A stretch of 64,000 nucleotides of DNA from Helicobacter mehlei. Lineage in GTDB: Bacteria; Campylobacterota; Campylobacteria; Campylobacterales; Helicobacteraceae. Every line of letters begins with the position of its first letter. The first letter of the stretch is position 1. Shown here one piece after another: positions 54,806 through 63,674 of this stretch. The stretch covers positions 62,001 to 126,000 of the forward strand of contig NZ_QXQP01000001.1 in assembly GCF_003660265.1 (NCBI RefSeq). Reading direction: 5' to 3'. Both the position numbers and the translations under genes were made by a program. The notes beneath the pieces are model-generated. The model did not search any database. It was not told where the DNA came from and saw only the letters and a program-made list of their open reading frames with translations.

Positions 54806-54829
54806 CCCCCCGCTTATGACAAGCGGGGA
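54806..54829 (-). terminator. Strong hairpin after the Asn/Cys-rich small gene
   Basis: On the minus strand CCCCGCTT and AAGCGGGG form an eight-pair GC-rich stem with a GTCAT loop, seven bases after the stop of the small gene. There is no U-run, so it may protect the mRNA end or act as a factor-dependent or convergent terminator for the czn operon. Confidence 0.55.
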
Positions 54830-54835
54830 TAGCTC

Positions 54836-54955
54836 TTAGTCTTGTTTGTTGCTGTTGTTGCAACTATTGTTGTTTTGGTTGCTGTTGTTGCAACTATTGT
54901 TGTTTTGACTATTGCTATGGTTGTGGTTGCTACAGCTATTGTTGTTGCTATTCAT
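54836..54955 (-). CDS. Asn/Ser/Cys/His-rich mini-protein at the hpn-like locus
   Basis: This 39-residue protein is made almost entirely of Asn, Ser, Cys, His and Gln: NNNSC occurs three times (NNNSCSNHNHSN, then two QNNNSCNNSN units from a 30-base tandem repeat), ending NKQD. It has three cysteines and two histidines. A textbook AAGGAG lies seven bases before the ATG, and a -10 TATACT lies at 55007-55002. A strong hairpin follows the stop. It lies between cznA/DUF3240 and the nucleosidase-like gene near ksgA; in H. pylori hpn-like (a His/Gln-rich nickel protein) lies beside ksgA. A metal-binding role is inferred. Confidence 0.62.
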   Translation of the reverse strand: MNSNNNSCSNHNHSNSQNNNSCNNSNQNNNSCNNSNKQD

Positions 54956-54998
54956 AACTATCTCCTTTCTAAGATTTTGGAAGATTACACCTCCGTGC

Positions 54999-55553
54999 TC
55001 AAGTATAACACAAGTTACCTTGCGCAACCCATGCTTGTAACTTGGCGCAGGCCTTAGCGTGGTTTTCTAAAAACTGGGCATGGGCATTTTGATCAGCCCG
55101 ATTGGTGGTGCAAAAAATCCCAAAGCTGGGTAGATTAAACGCTCTAGCCACGCTTAGGACGCTAAAAAATTCCATATTTTCTAGTGCAATCCCAAAATGG
55201 CACATGTGTCTTGCAAACTCCGCATTTGTGTGGATATAATTACTCGAATTGACCTTGATGGGTGGCAAATCTAGAGCTTCAAAGTCATTTGTTTGGATTT
55301 CTAGGGCATTTTCTATAGGTGTGTAGCTGTGTTGGGTAACAAAACTCTCTTCAATTTGGAAGGCGTGGGCACTTTTATACAAAGATAACAAAGGTAGATC
55401 AAAATCATAGGTCCCTGCACTCCCAATAAAGATTAAAGAGGCCGGTTTTTCTAGTAAGCACAGACGACTCAGCTCCAAAGCACTTTGCACCAAACCCACC
55501 CCGATACTTTTGGCAAAACTAAAACTCTCCATTTTCCCGGCACACACAAACAT
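54999..55553 (-). CDS. PNP/UDP-phosphorylase superfamily (nucleosidase-like) protein
   Basis: This 184-residue protein has IFIGSAGTYD as the phosphate/nucleoside-binding strand, then VNSSNYIHTNAEFA and LENMEFFSVLSVARAF, where the ME dipeptide corresponds to the substrate-contacting motif of nucleoside phosphorylases and MTA/futalosine nucleosidases. It is shorter than typical members, and substrate is unknown. ATG 55553 has AAGGA upstream; ATG 55568 is earlier without a good site. It is divergent from ksgA. Confidence 0.65.
   Translation of the reverse strand: MFVCAGKMESFSFAKSIGVGLVQSALELSRLCLLEKPASLIFIGSAGTYDFDLPLLSLYKSAHAFQIEESFVTQHSYTPIENALEIQTNDFEALDLPPIKVNSSNYIHTNAEFARHMCHFGIALENMEFFSVLSVARAFNLPSFGIFCTTNRADQNAHAQFLENHAKACAKLQAWVAQGNLCYT
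55002..55007 (-). promoter_or_regulatory. -10 box of the Asn/Cys-rich mini-gene
   Basis: TGTTATACT on the minus strand, an extended -10 (TATACT), 47 bases before the ATG at 54955. It lies inside the 3' end of the nucleosidase-like gene. Confidence 0.5.
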
Positions 55554-55603
55554 GCTAATCCTTATCATTTTCTTTATTTTACCACTTTTAAGCTAGCCTG
55601 TGC

Positions 55604-55609
55604 TAGAAT
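55604..55609 (+). promoter_or_regulatory. Extended -10 promoter of ksgA
   Basis: TGCTAGAAT, 28 bases before ATG 55637, in the short divergent gap 55554-55636. Confidence 0.55.
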
Positions 55610-55636
55610 GCGCCCCAAAGGTTTAAAGTTAGGAAG

Positions 55637-56524
55637 ATGGCACTTTTAGGGCAACACTTTTTACATGATGCCCGCTATTTAGAACAGATTTTGCAATCCA
55701 TCCCCTATGAGCACTTTGGTGATCATGTGCAAATGGTAGAAATAGGGGTTGGCTTGGGAGATCTCACCACCAGACTTTTAGGGAGACTACCTAAGGGTCT
55801 GTTAGCCTATGAAGTGGATAGCAAATTGGCTCAGAGGTTAAAGGTTTGCCTAACACCCTCTTTGTTGGCGCGTTTAAAACTCGTGGTGGGCGATGTGATG
55901 GAACGCAAAAGGGTTAAAGATGGATCACAGCAGGAAAAATACCAAGTGGAACTTTTTAAAGGTTACCCCCTTGCCCTGTCTGCTTGGGGATTCTTGCATG
56001 ATGGACCCTATTTCTTGGTCTCTAATCTCCCCTACTACATCGCCACACCCATCATCACCCAAGCACTTAGGGACTCTCTATGTTTAGGAATGGTCGTGAT
56101 GGTGCAAGCGCAAGTGGGCATTAGATTTTGTGCGTCAAGTGGCAGTAGCGATTATGGAGCTCTAAGCGTGTTGGCCTCTAGTGTGTGCAACCAGCGATCC
56201 TTGCTCTTTGAAGTGCCTCCTAGTGCCTTTAACCCCCCGCCCAAAGTGCAATCGGCTGTGATTCGCTTGCTCAAAGCCCCTTTGGGTCCTGATTTTGGTG
56301 CACCTTCTTTGGAGGTCTTAGAGAGCGTGCTTAAGATTTGCTTTAAAGCCAACCGCAAGACTCTTTTTAACAATCTTAAAAGCACCTACCCTCTAGAGTG
56401 GGTGCAAGCATTCTTTGCCAAGCACCAGCTTAATCCCACTCTTAGACCCCACCAGCTAAACCCTATCCACTATCTAGGCTTGGCACATCTCTCCCAAAAT
56501 TTCACAGGAGAACAACATGGATAA
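55637..56524 (+). CDS. rsmA: 16S rRNA dimethyladenosine transferase
   Basis: RsmA (KsgA) dimethylates A1518 and A1519 in 16S rRNA during 30S maturation. The 295-residue protein has GQHFLHD at the start (residues ~5-11), the AdoMet motif VEIGVGLGDLTTRLL, the catalytic SNLPYYIATPI near residue 132 and PPSAFNPPPKVQSAVIRL. ATG 55637 follows AGGAAG. It overlaps rnj by eight bases. Confidence 0.96.
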   Translation: MALLGQHFLHDARYLEQILQSIPYEHFGDHVQMVEIGVGLGDLTTRLLGRLPKGLLAYEVDSKLAQRLKVCLTPSLLARLKLVVGDVMERKRVKDGSQQEKYQVELFKGYPLALSAWGFLHDGPYFLVSNLPYYIATPIITQALRDSLCLGMVVMVQAQVGIRFCASSGSSDYGALSVLASSVCNQRSLLFEVPPSAFNPPPKVQSAVIRLLKAPLGPDFGAPSLEVLESVLKICFKANRKTLFNNLKSTYPLEWVQAFFAKHQLNPTLRPHQLNPIHYLGLAHLSQNFTGEQHG

Positions 56525-58496
56525 TCCTTCCAAAGATAATCCCCCCAAAGTTAATTTGAGCAAAGAGTCCGCACAACCCCACCCCAACACGCACAAACCC
56601 AAGAACAAGAATTTTGGGGAATTTGGGCGCAAAAACCGCATCAAGCATGGCAGGAAACAAGCGGGCAACCCGGCTATGAGTCATCCGCACATGCAAGAAC
56701 AAGAGGGCGTTAAAAACATCACAAAAGCCAACGAGCGGGGGAATTTGGGCTTTCATAAGGAATTAAAGCAGGGCGTGGAGACCAACCACAAAATCCACAT
56801 CAACCACCTAAACCCCCATTACAAATTAGACCTCAATGTCAAGGCACGTGTCAAGATCACGCCCTTAGGCGGTTTGGGTGAAATTGGCGGGAACATGATG
56901 GTCTTAGAAACCATGCAACAAGCCATTATTATTGATGTGGGGATGAGTTTTCCCAGCGAGGACATGCATGGCGTGGATATTTTGATCCCTGATTTTAGCT
57001 ATTTACACAGCATCAAGGATAAGATCGTGGGCATTTTGATCACCCATGCGCATGAAGATCACATCGGAGCGGTGCCCTACTTGTTTAAGGAATTACAATT
57101 CCCCCTTTATGGCACACCCTTAAGTTTGGGGATGATCGGGAATAAATTTGATGAACATGGACTAAAAAAGTTCAAAAGCTATTTTAAGATCGTGCAAAAA
57201 CGCCAGCCTATTGAGATCGGGGAGTTCATCGTGGAGTGGATTCACATCACCCACTCCATCATTGATGCCAGCGCGCTAGCGATTCAAACCAAAGTGGGCA
57301 CGATCATCCACACGGGCGACTTTAAGATCGACCATACCCCCGTGGATAATATCCCCACGGACCTTTACCGCCTCGCCCACTATGGCGAACAAGGGGTGAT
57401 GTTGTTGCTCAGTGATAGCACCAACTCTTATAAACCCGGGATCACCCCCTCTGAGAGTAGCATTGGTCCCGTGTTTGAAAATCTTTTCAAGAATGCCAAA
57501 GGGCGCGTGATCATGAGCACCTTTTCTTCTAATATCCATCGGGTGTATCAGGCGATCCAACATGCCATCAACCACAACCGCAAAGTCGCTGTGATCGGGC
57601 GTTCCATGGAGAAAAACCTAGACATTGCTAGGGAGTTGGGCTATATCCACCTGCCCTTTAAAACCTTCATTGAAGCCCATGAGGTCGAAAAACTCCAAGA
57701 TCATGAAGTGTTCATTGTTACCACGGGCTCACAAGGGGAAACCATGAGTGCCCTTTATCGCATGGCAACTGATGAGCACCGCCACATTAGCATTAAGCCT
57801 AGCGATCTCATTATCATTTCGGCTAAAGCCATTCCGGGGAATGAAGCCAGTGTGTCTAGCATTCTAAACTTGTTGATGAAAAAAGAAGCCCAAGTGGTTT
57901 ATCAAGCCTTTGATGTTCATGTCAGCGGGCATGCCGCCCAAGAGGAACAAAAGTTGATGTTGCGCCTCATCAAGCCTAAATTTTTCTTGCCCGTACATGG
58001 GGAGTATAACCATGTCGCCAAACACAAAGAAACCGCGATTGCGTGTGGCGTACCTGAAAAAAATATCTACCTCATGGAAGATGGCGATCAAGTGGAGGTC
58101 AATCCCAATTTTATGCGCAAGGTTAAAAGCGTGAAAAGCGGGAAAAGCTATGTGGATAACACCAATAATGTGAGTATTGAGCAAAAGATTGTCCAAGAAC
58201 GCTTGGAGATCGCCAGTGCGGGCTTTTTAAGTGCCGTCCTCTTTATCTCCAAAGAGGGGCAGGATTTAATGCCCCATTCCAAGATCACCAGTGTGGGGAT
58301 CGCCAATCTCAAAGAGGAGCGTGCCTTTGTATCTGAATTGCAAGGCTCATTGGGATTGCACATCAAAGCCTTGCGCCAAGATGTCTTGAACAATAACAAG
58401 AGCCTAGATGAGAGTGTGCGTAATTTTATCCGCAAGGCTCTTTTCAAGCACACCAAGAAATATCCGGCTATTGTCAGCCATGTTTTTGTGCATTAG
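56517..58496 (+). CDS. rnj: Ribonuclease J
   Basis: RNase J is the main mRNA-degrading nuclease in Helicobacter and acts with RhpA helicase (established in H. pylori). The 659-residue protein has a basic, disordered N-terminal extension of about 110 residues, the metallo-beta-lactamase motif HAHEDH at 177-182, [14 protein letters not shown] context, SDSTNSY, and the beta-CASP motif [17 protein letters not shown]. The terminal domain ends IVSHVFVH. It overlaps rsmA, as in H. pylori. Confidence 0.96.
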   Translation: MDNPSKDNPPKVNLSKESAQPHPNTHKPKNKNFGEFGRKNRIKHGRKQAGNPAMSHPHMQEQEGVKNITKANERGNLGFHKELKQGVETNHKIHINHLNPHYKLDLNVKARVKITPLGGLGEIGGNMMVLETMQQAIIIDVGMSFPSEDMHGVDILIPDFSYLHSIKDKIVGILITHAHEDHIGAVPYLFKELQFPLYGTPLSLGMIGNKFDEHGLKKFKSYFKIVQKRQPIEIGEFIVEWIHITHSIIDASALAIQTKVGTIIHTGDFKIDHTPVDNIPTDLYRLAHYGEQGVMLLLSDSTNSYKPGITPSESSIGPVFENLFKNAKGRVIMSTFSSNIHRVYQAIQHAINHNRKVAVIGRSMEKNLDIARELGYIHLPFKTFIEAHEVEKLQDHEVFIVTTGSQGETMSALYRMATDEHRHISIKPSDLIIISAKAIPGNEASVSSILNLLMKKEAQVVYQAFDVHVSGHAAQEEQKLMLRLIKPKFFLPVHGEYNHVAKHKETAIACGVPEKNIYLMEDGDQVEVNPNFMRKVKSVKSGKSYVDNTNNVSIEQKIVQERLEIASAGFLSAVLFISKEGQDLMPHSKITSVGIANLKEERAFVSELQGSLGLHIKALRQDVLNNNKSLDESVRNFIRKALFKHTKKYPAIVSHVFVH

Positions 58497-58504
58497 GGGT
58501 TACC

Positions 58505-59551
58505 ATGCGCGCGATTCTCTTGTGGCTCTTGTGCCTTGTCCCTCTTGGTTTATTTGCTAAAACCCATCAGGAGAAACCTATGCAACATACGATTTATTTA
58601 GCGGGGGGGTGTTTTTGGGGGCTGGAAGCCTATATGGAACGCATTTATGGGGTCAAAGATTCTCTAGTGGGCTATGCCAATGGCAAGAGCGATCAGACCA
58701 GTTACCATGAACTACACAACACCGATCATGCCGAAACCGTCAAAGTTACCTTTGATCCCGCTCAAATTAGTTTGGATAGACTCTTACTTTATTATTTTCG
58801 AGTCATTGATCCGACCAGCATTGATAGACAAGGCAATGATCGCGGTAGGCAGTACCGCACCGGGATTTACTACACCGATCCCAAAGATCGCCCCATCATC
58901 GCCCAAGCCCTAGAGCAACTACAAAAACACTACCAACAAAAAATCCAAATTGAGCTAGAACCCTTGAAAAACTTTGTGGTGGCTGAGGAATACCATCAGG
59001 ATTATTTGAAAAAGAATCCGGGAGGTTATTGCCATATTGATTTGAAAAAAGCTAATGAGCCCTTGATCGATCCCAATGACTACCACAAACCCAGCGATGG
59101 TGAGCTCAAAGCCAAGCTTAGTGTCCTGCAATACCAAGTTACCCAAGAAAGCCATACAGAACGCCCCTTTGATAATGAATATGACAAACTCTTTAAACCG
59201 GGCATTTATGTGGATATCACCACAGGCGAACCGCTCTTTTTAAGCACCGATAAATTTGATAGCGGTTGTGGGTGGCCTGCCTTTAGTAAGCCCATTGCTA
59301 AGGATGTGGTTAATTACCACGATGATACGAGCTTAAATCGCTTGCGAACTGAAGTGCGTAGCCGTGTAGGCAAAGCGCATTTAGGGCATGTTTTTGAAGA
59401 TGGTCCCAAAGAGTTAGGCGGTTTGCGCTATTGCATCAATAGTGCTGCCTTGAAATTTGTACCCTTAGAGGACATGGAAAAAGAGGGTTATGGCTATTTG
59501 ATCCCCACTCTCAAGGCTGCCATGCTCAAGCGTGAGGTGCGTCAAAAATAA
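58505..59551 (+). CDS. msrAB: Secreted methionine sulfoxide reductase MsrA-MsrB fusion
   Basis: This 348-residue bifunctional repair enzyme has a signal peptide ([14 protein letters not shown]) that sends it to the periplasm. The MsrA domain has the nucleophile C36 in AGGCFWGLE; the MsrB domain, from about residue 200, has [12 protein letters not shown] and the nucleophile C310 in [10 protein letters not shown]. The zinc cysteines of some MsrB forms are not seen. It repairs S- and R-methionine sulfoxide in proteins. It overlaps kpsF by TAATG. Confidence 0.95.
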   Translation: MRAILLWLLCLVPLGLFAKTHQEKPMQHTIYLAGGCFWGLEAYMERIYGVKDSLVGYANGKSDQTSYHELHNTDHAETVKVTFDPAQISLDRLLLYYFRVIDPTSIDRQGNDRGRQYRTGIYYTDPKDRPIIAQALEQLQKHYQQKIQIELEPLKNFVVAEEYHQDYLKKNPGGYCHIDLKKANEPLIDPNDYHKPSDGELKAKLSVLQYQVTQESHTERPFDNEYDKLFKPGIYVDITTGEPLFLSTDKFDSGCGWPAFSKPIAKDVVNYHDDTSLNRLRTEVRSRVGKAHLGHVFEDGPKELGGLRYCINSAALKFVPLEDMEKEGYGYLIPTLKAAMLKREVRQK

Positions 59552-60516
59552 TGCTAGATTATGCCAGCCACGCGCGCCACACCCTAGAGCTACAAGCCAA
59601 TGCGCTTTTAAAGGCTATGGGGGCACTGAGTAACCCCATTCTAGAGCCCATAATCCACGCCCTAGCCGGTGCACCTTTGGTCGTGGTGATGGGGGTTGGC
59701 AAGAGTGCGCATGTGGGGCACAAGATTGCGGCTACGATGACTAGCACGGGCACAAAGGCGATCTTTTTGCACCCCACAGAGGCAATGCATGGAGATATGG
59801 GGATTGTGGGGAGTCAAGATGTCATCTTGGCCATTAGCTATGGGGGCGAGAGTGTGGAATTGCTCGATGCCTTGCGGGTAATTCCCTACAAAACTTTGAT
59901 TGCCATGAGTAAAGATTCGCAAAGTTCTTTGGGCAAACTGGCCACCTATCATTTAAAGCTAGAAATTGAGCAAGAAGCCTTCCACCTTGTGCCGACCACT
60001 TCTAGCACTTTAAGTTTAGCTCTGGGTGATGTGTTGGCGGTGTGCTTGATGGCCCATAAGAACTTCCAAAAAGAAGATTTCGCACTCACCCACCCGGGGG
60101 GGTTACTGGGCAAACAATTACGCTTGCAAGTTAAGGATGTTTATCGTACCCAAAACCTGCCCTTAGTGGGCGTAGATTGTTCTTTGCACCAAGCCTTGTT
60201 GTGCGCTAATGATAAGGGCTTGGGCAATGCCCTGCTCTTGGATCGAGAGCAAAGGTTGGTGGGCGTGCTCAGCGATGGGGATATCCGCCGCGCTCTGCTC
60301 CAGCCCGCAAGTTTTGATCTCAATGCCCCGGCCAAAAATTTTGCCACCCTAGAGCCTAAGTGTATCGATAACCCCCACATGCCCTTAATCCAAGCTCTAG
60401 AGTTCATCGAAACCCACCAAATCTCGCTATTAATCGTACTAGACACCCAACAAAGGGTGCTAGGTGTGTTGCACCTACACACACTTTTAGCCCTAGGGCT
60501 TAGCAAACCCACTTAA
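59551..60516 (+). CDS. kdsD: Arabinose-5-phosphate isomerase (KpsF/KdsD)
   Basis: This enzyme turns ribulose-5-phosphate into arabinose-5-phosphate for Kdo synthesis in LPS. The 321-residue protein has an N-terminal SIS domain (VVVMGVGKSAHVGHKIA, TMTSTGTKAIFLHPTEAMHGDMG) and two C-terminal CBS domains from about residue 205 (VGVLSDGDIRRALLQP and a second repeat). The H. pylori gene is called kpsF. It is followed by a small gene and glmS. Confidence 0.95.
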   Translation: MLDYASHARHTLELQANALLKAMGALSNPILEPIIHALAGAPLVVVMGVGKSAHVGHKIAATMTSTGTKAIFLHPTEAMHGDMGIVGSQDVILAISYGGESVELLDALRVIPYKTLIAMSKDSQSSLGKLATYHLKLEIEQEAFHLVPTTSSTLSLALGDVLAVCLMAHKNFQKEDFALTHPGGLLGKQLRLQVKDVYRTQNLPLVGVDCSLHQALLCANDKGLGNALLLDREQRLVGVLSDGDIRRALLQPASFDLNAPAKNFATLEPKCIDNPHMPLIQALEFIETHQISLLIVLDTQQRVLGVLHLHTLLALGLSKPT

Positions 60517-60525
60517 AGAGGAAAC

Positions 60526-60765
60526 ATGTTTGAAAAATTGGAACTTATCATTAAAAATATTGAAAATTCCAAAGAAGAGATTGAAGTGCTCTTAAAGATC
60601 GCCAATATCAGCTTGGGTGATTTTATTTTGATGAAACGGGGGAGCTTAGACATCCCCGACACGCTCAACATGGCCTTTTACACCCAAATTGGCGAGCATG
60701 TGGAGGAGTTAAAGGAGCACATTAACGCGCTCAACAAATACAAACGCGAAATGCTGGTATTTTAG
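60526..60765 (+). CDS. Small conserved protein upstream of glmS
   Basis: This 79-residue acidic, mostly alpha-helical protein begins FEKLELIIKNIENSKEEIEVLLKI and ends HINALNKYKREMLVF. No domain is recognised. A similar small gene stands directly before glmS in H. pylori, so the pairing is conserved. It could be a glmS-linked regulator, but there is no direct evidence. AAAGAGGA precedes the ATG. Confidence 0.75.
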   Translation: MFEKLELIIKNIENSKEEIEVLLKIANISLGDFILMKRGSLDIPDTLNMAFYTQIGEHVEELKEHINALNKYKREMLVF

Positions 60766-60774
60766 GGGATTGCC

Positions 60775-62589
60775 ATGTGTGGGATTGTTGGTTATATTGG
60801 CAAGCAAGAAAAAAGAGCCCTTTTGATTGCAGGACTCAAAGAGTTGGAGTATCGGGGCTATGATAGTGCCGGGTTAGCCACTTTGGAGAAAAAATGTCCG
60901 GTGCTAGAGATTTATAAGACCGATGGGAAAATCAATGCGCTGGAGAATCTGACTCAGGATTTCACTTCAAAGGGAGAGGGTGTTGGAATCGCCCACACGC
61001 GTTGGGCAACCCATGGTAAACCTAGTGCCACCAACGCCCACCCACATGTTTATGCAGGTAGTGCGATTGTGCATAATGGGATTATTGAAAATTACGCCAC
61101 CCTCAAAGAAAAATTGCAAAAAAAGGGGCATGTTTTTAGTAGTCAAACCGATAGTGAGATCATCGCCCATTTATTTGAAGCCCAATTGCAAGCCCAGAAC
61201 CTGCAAAGTGCACCCACCAAAGAACAGGCTTTACAAGCCTTCCAAAAAACTATCGCCCAGCTAGAGGGGGCATATGCGATTTTGCTCATCAACACCCATT
61301 TTCCCACTTGTATTTTTTATGCCAAAGAGCGATCGCCCTTGCTCATAGCTCTTGCCAAACAAGGTATCTTTTTTGCCAGCGCGCCCAGTGCCCTAAGCCA
61401 AGCTAGCCAGATGGTGCGCCTAGAGGATGGGTCTATAGGCGTGCTGGATTTGCACACGCCCTTTAAGCTGGAGGATTTAGGTACGCCTTCTGCCGTGATC
61501 CAAGATAGCACACAGAGCGATTTAGAGGGCTTCCAGACACTTATGCAAAAAGAGATTTATGAGCAATATAAAGTGCTCACATTGCTAGGACGAATCAAAG
61601 CCCAACGGGTGCATTTAGAACTCCCCAAAGGGTTTTTAGAGAATCTATCGTGTTTGAGTGTAGTTGCATGCGGATCGAGCTACCATGCGGGTTTGGTGGG
61701 CAAATACTTGATTGAAGACCTAGCCCAGCTTAAAGTGCAGGTTGAATTAGCCAGTGAATACCGCTATGCCCACTTTGCCACCCAAGCCAAAGAACTTCTG
61801 ATCGCCATTTCTCAAAGTGGGGAGAGTGCGGATACCCTAGAGGCTTTAAAGTTGGCTAAAAGTTTGGGCCTAAACACGCTTGCCATTTGTAACACGCAAA
61901 ATTCCACCATGAGTGCTTTAGCGCATGCCACCCTTTTAACCCATGCGGGTTTGGAACGCAGTGTAGCCTCCACAAAAGCCGTTGTGAGTCAAATTTTAAC
62001 GCTGTGGCTCTTGGCCCTAGAGTTAGGGCACAAGCGATTGTCCAAGCAAGCCTTGCAAGAGCAAATCCAAGCTCTGCATGCGAGCATGCAAGCAATCCAA
62101 GATGCCCTAGAATTGCACCCCCAAATCCAAATTTTAAGCGCGCAGATTTTAAAGCAAAACCCCAAGGGGTATTTTTTCATGGGTAGGGGGGTGTTTTACC
62201 CCCTAGCCCTAGAAGGCGCGCTCAAGCTCAAGGAATTAGCCTATGTGCATGCGCAAGGTTATGCCAGTGCAGAGATGAAACATGGACCCATTGCCCTAGC
62301 CGATTGCAGTTTATTGAGCATCGCCCTTTTGCCCCAAAATCTCCTCTTCTCCAAGAATCTAAGCAATGTTGAGGAGTTACGCGCCCGCGACGGACTCATC
62401 TTTGCCATTAGCCCCACGCCTATTGATAACGCCACCTTCCAAATCCAAACCAAGCCCTACCCACACTACATGCCTGAATTTTTTAGCATGCTCGTGGTCT
62501 TGCAACTCTTTGCGCTAGAGATGGCGCAACTCAAGGGATTAGATGTGGATAAACCCCGCAATCTAGCCAAAAGCGTTACGGTGGAATGA
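60775..62589 (+). CDS. glmS: Glucosamine-fructose-6-phosphate aminotransferase (isomerizing)
   Basis: GlmS makes glucosamine-6-phosphate from fructose-6-phosphate and glutamine, the first step of UDP-GlcNAc and thus peptidoglycan and LPS. The 604-residue protein has the N-terminal nucleophile C2 (MCGIVGYIGK), GIAHTRWATHGKPSATNAHPH in the glutaminase domain, and two SIS domains (ACGSSYHAG near residue 300; AQGYASAEMKHGPIAL near 488). The C-terminus is DKPRNLAKSVTVE, typical. It overlaps rlmN by ATGA. No glmS ribozyme context is visible. Confidence 0.97.
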   Translation: MCGIVGYIGKQEKRALLIAGLKELEYRGYDSAGLATLEKKCPVLEIYKTDGKINALENLTQDFTSKGEGVGIAHTRWATHGKPSATNAHPHVYAGSAIVHNGIIENYATLKEKLQKKGHVFSSQTDSEIIAHLFEAQLQAQNLQSAPTKEQALQAFQKTIAQLEGAYAILLINTHFPTCIFYAKERSPLLIALAKQGIFFASAPSALSQASQMVRLEDGSIGVLDLHTPFKLEDLGTPSAVIQDSTQSDLEGFQTLMQKEIYEQYKVLTLLGRIKAQRVHLELPKGFLENLSCLSVVACGSSYHAGLVGKYLIEDLAQLKVQVELASEYRYAHFATQAKELLIAISQSGESADTLEALKLAKSLGLNTLAICNTQNSTMSALAHATLLTHAGLERSVASTKAVVSQILTLWLLALELGHKRLSKQALQEQIQALHASMQAIQDALELHPQIQILSAQILKQNPKGYFFMGRGVFYPLALEGALKLKELAYVHAQGYASAEMKHGPIALADCSLLSIALLPQNLLFSKNLSNVEELRARDGLIFAISPTPIDNATFQIQTKPYPHYMPEFFSMLVVLQLFALEMAQLKGLDVDKPRNLAKSVTVE

Positions 62590-63674
62590 GTTTGAAATCC
62601 TCTTTATACGGACTCCCTTTAGAGGAGCTCAAAAGTTATTGTGCCCAACACAATTTCAAGCCCTTTGTGGCTAAACAAATCTTTAGTTGGCTTTACCAAC
62701 GCTATGTCTCTAGTTTTGAGGCGATGCACAATCTCCCCAAGGGCTTTAGACAACAAGCCATGCAAGATTTTGATCTAGGCACGCTAGAGGCAGTTGCTCA
62801 TGAGTGCAGTGCCGATCAAAGCCAAAAATACTTGTTTAAAACCCCCGATGATCACACCTTTGAGAGTGTCTTTATGGTGATGAAAGACAAACAATTTGGT
62901 GGTCATGGGCAATTAATCGCCCAAGAAAAGCTGACCTTTTGTTTGAGTTGCCAAATTGGTTGCAAGGTGGGCTGTGTGTTTTGCGCAACCGCTAAGGGGG
63001 GCTTTGTGCGTAATTTATCAGCCGCTGAGATCGTGCAACAAGTGGTGTATCTCAAACGCGATCACAATTTAGAACCCACGAAGGGGATTAATTTAGTCTT
63101 TATGGGCATGGGCGAACCCTTGCATAATTTTGAACAAGTCGTGCGCGCCATCCAGATTTTAAGTGATCCAGCAGGACTAAATATTGCCCCTAGACGCATC
63201 ACCATCTCCACAAGCGGGGTTACACCGCTCATTGATGCGTTGGGCGCGCTCAATTTGGGCGTGCAATTGGCGATCTCTTTGCATGCGGTCAATGATATTT
63301 TACGCTCCAAATTAATGCCTATTAATAAAACCTATAACATCCAAGCCTTGATTGATGCCATCAGGCGTTTTCCTTTAGACACCCGCAAACGCATCATGTT
63401 TGAATATCTCGTTTTAAAAGATCTTAACGATGGCTTAGAGCATGCTAGGGCGTTGTTAAAATTGCTCAATGGACTAAGAGCTAAGGTCAATCTCATCCCC
63501 TATAACCCCATGCCAAATAGCCCCTTTGAGCGTCCCGATCCAGAAAAAGTGCAAGCTTTTGCGGACTTTTTGAATCAAAAGGGTTTGCTTTGCACAATCC
63601 GCATCTCTAAGGGGCTAGACATCAGTGCGGCTTGCGGGCAACTGCGTGAAAAACGGCTTAAGGAGCATGGATAA
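62586..63674 (+). CDS. rlmN: Dual-specificity RNA methyltransferase RlmN
   Basis: RlmN methylates C2 of A2503 in 23S rRNA and A37 of tRNAs by radical SAM chemistry. The 362-residue protein has the cluster cysteines C126, C130 and C133 (CKVGCVFC), followed by ATAKGGFVRNLSAAEIV, VFMGMGEPLHNF and the C-terminal active cysteine in ISAACGQLREKR near 353. It is coupled to glmS and convergent with a gene overlapping its last 17 bases. Confidence 0.96.
   Translation: MSLKSSLYGLPLEELKSYCAQHNFKPFVAKQIFSWLYQRYVSSFEAMHNLPKGFRQQAMQDFDLGTLEAVAHECSADQSQKYLFKTPDDHTFESVFMVMKDKQFGGHGQLIAQEKLTFCLSCQIGCKVGCVFCATAKGGFVRNLSAAEIVQQVVYLKRDHNLEPTKGINLVFMGMGEPLHNFEQVVRAIQILSDPAGLNIAPRRITISTSGVTPLIDALGALNLGVQLAISLHAVNDILRSKLMPINKTYNIQALIDAIRRFPLDTRKRIMFEYLVLKDLNDGLEHARALLKLLNGLRAKVNLIPYNPMPNSPFERPDPEKVQAFADFLNQKGLLCTIRISKGLDISAACGQLREKRLKEHG

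Noticed and set aside
54836-54960. Repeats at 54840-54950 as a CRISPR array
   Set aside because: The 30-base units are adjacent without spacers and read in frame as a peptide.
60700-60775. glmS ribozyme upstream of glmS
   Set aside because: Only nine bases separate the small gene from glmS, leaving no room for the ribozyme.
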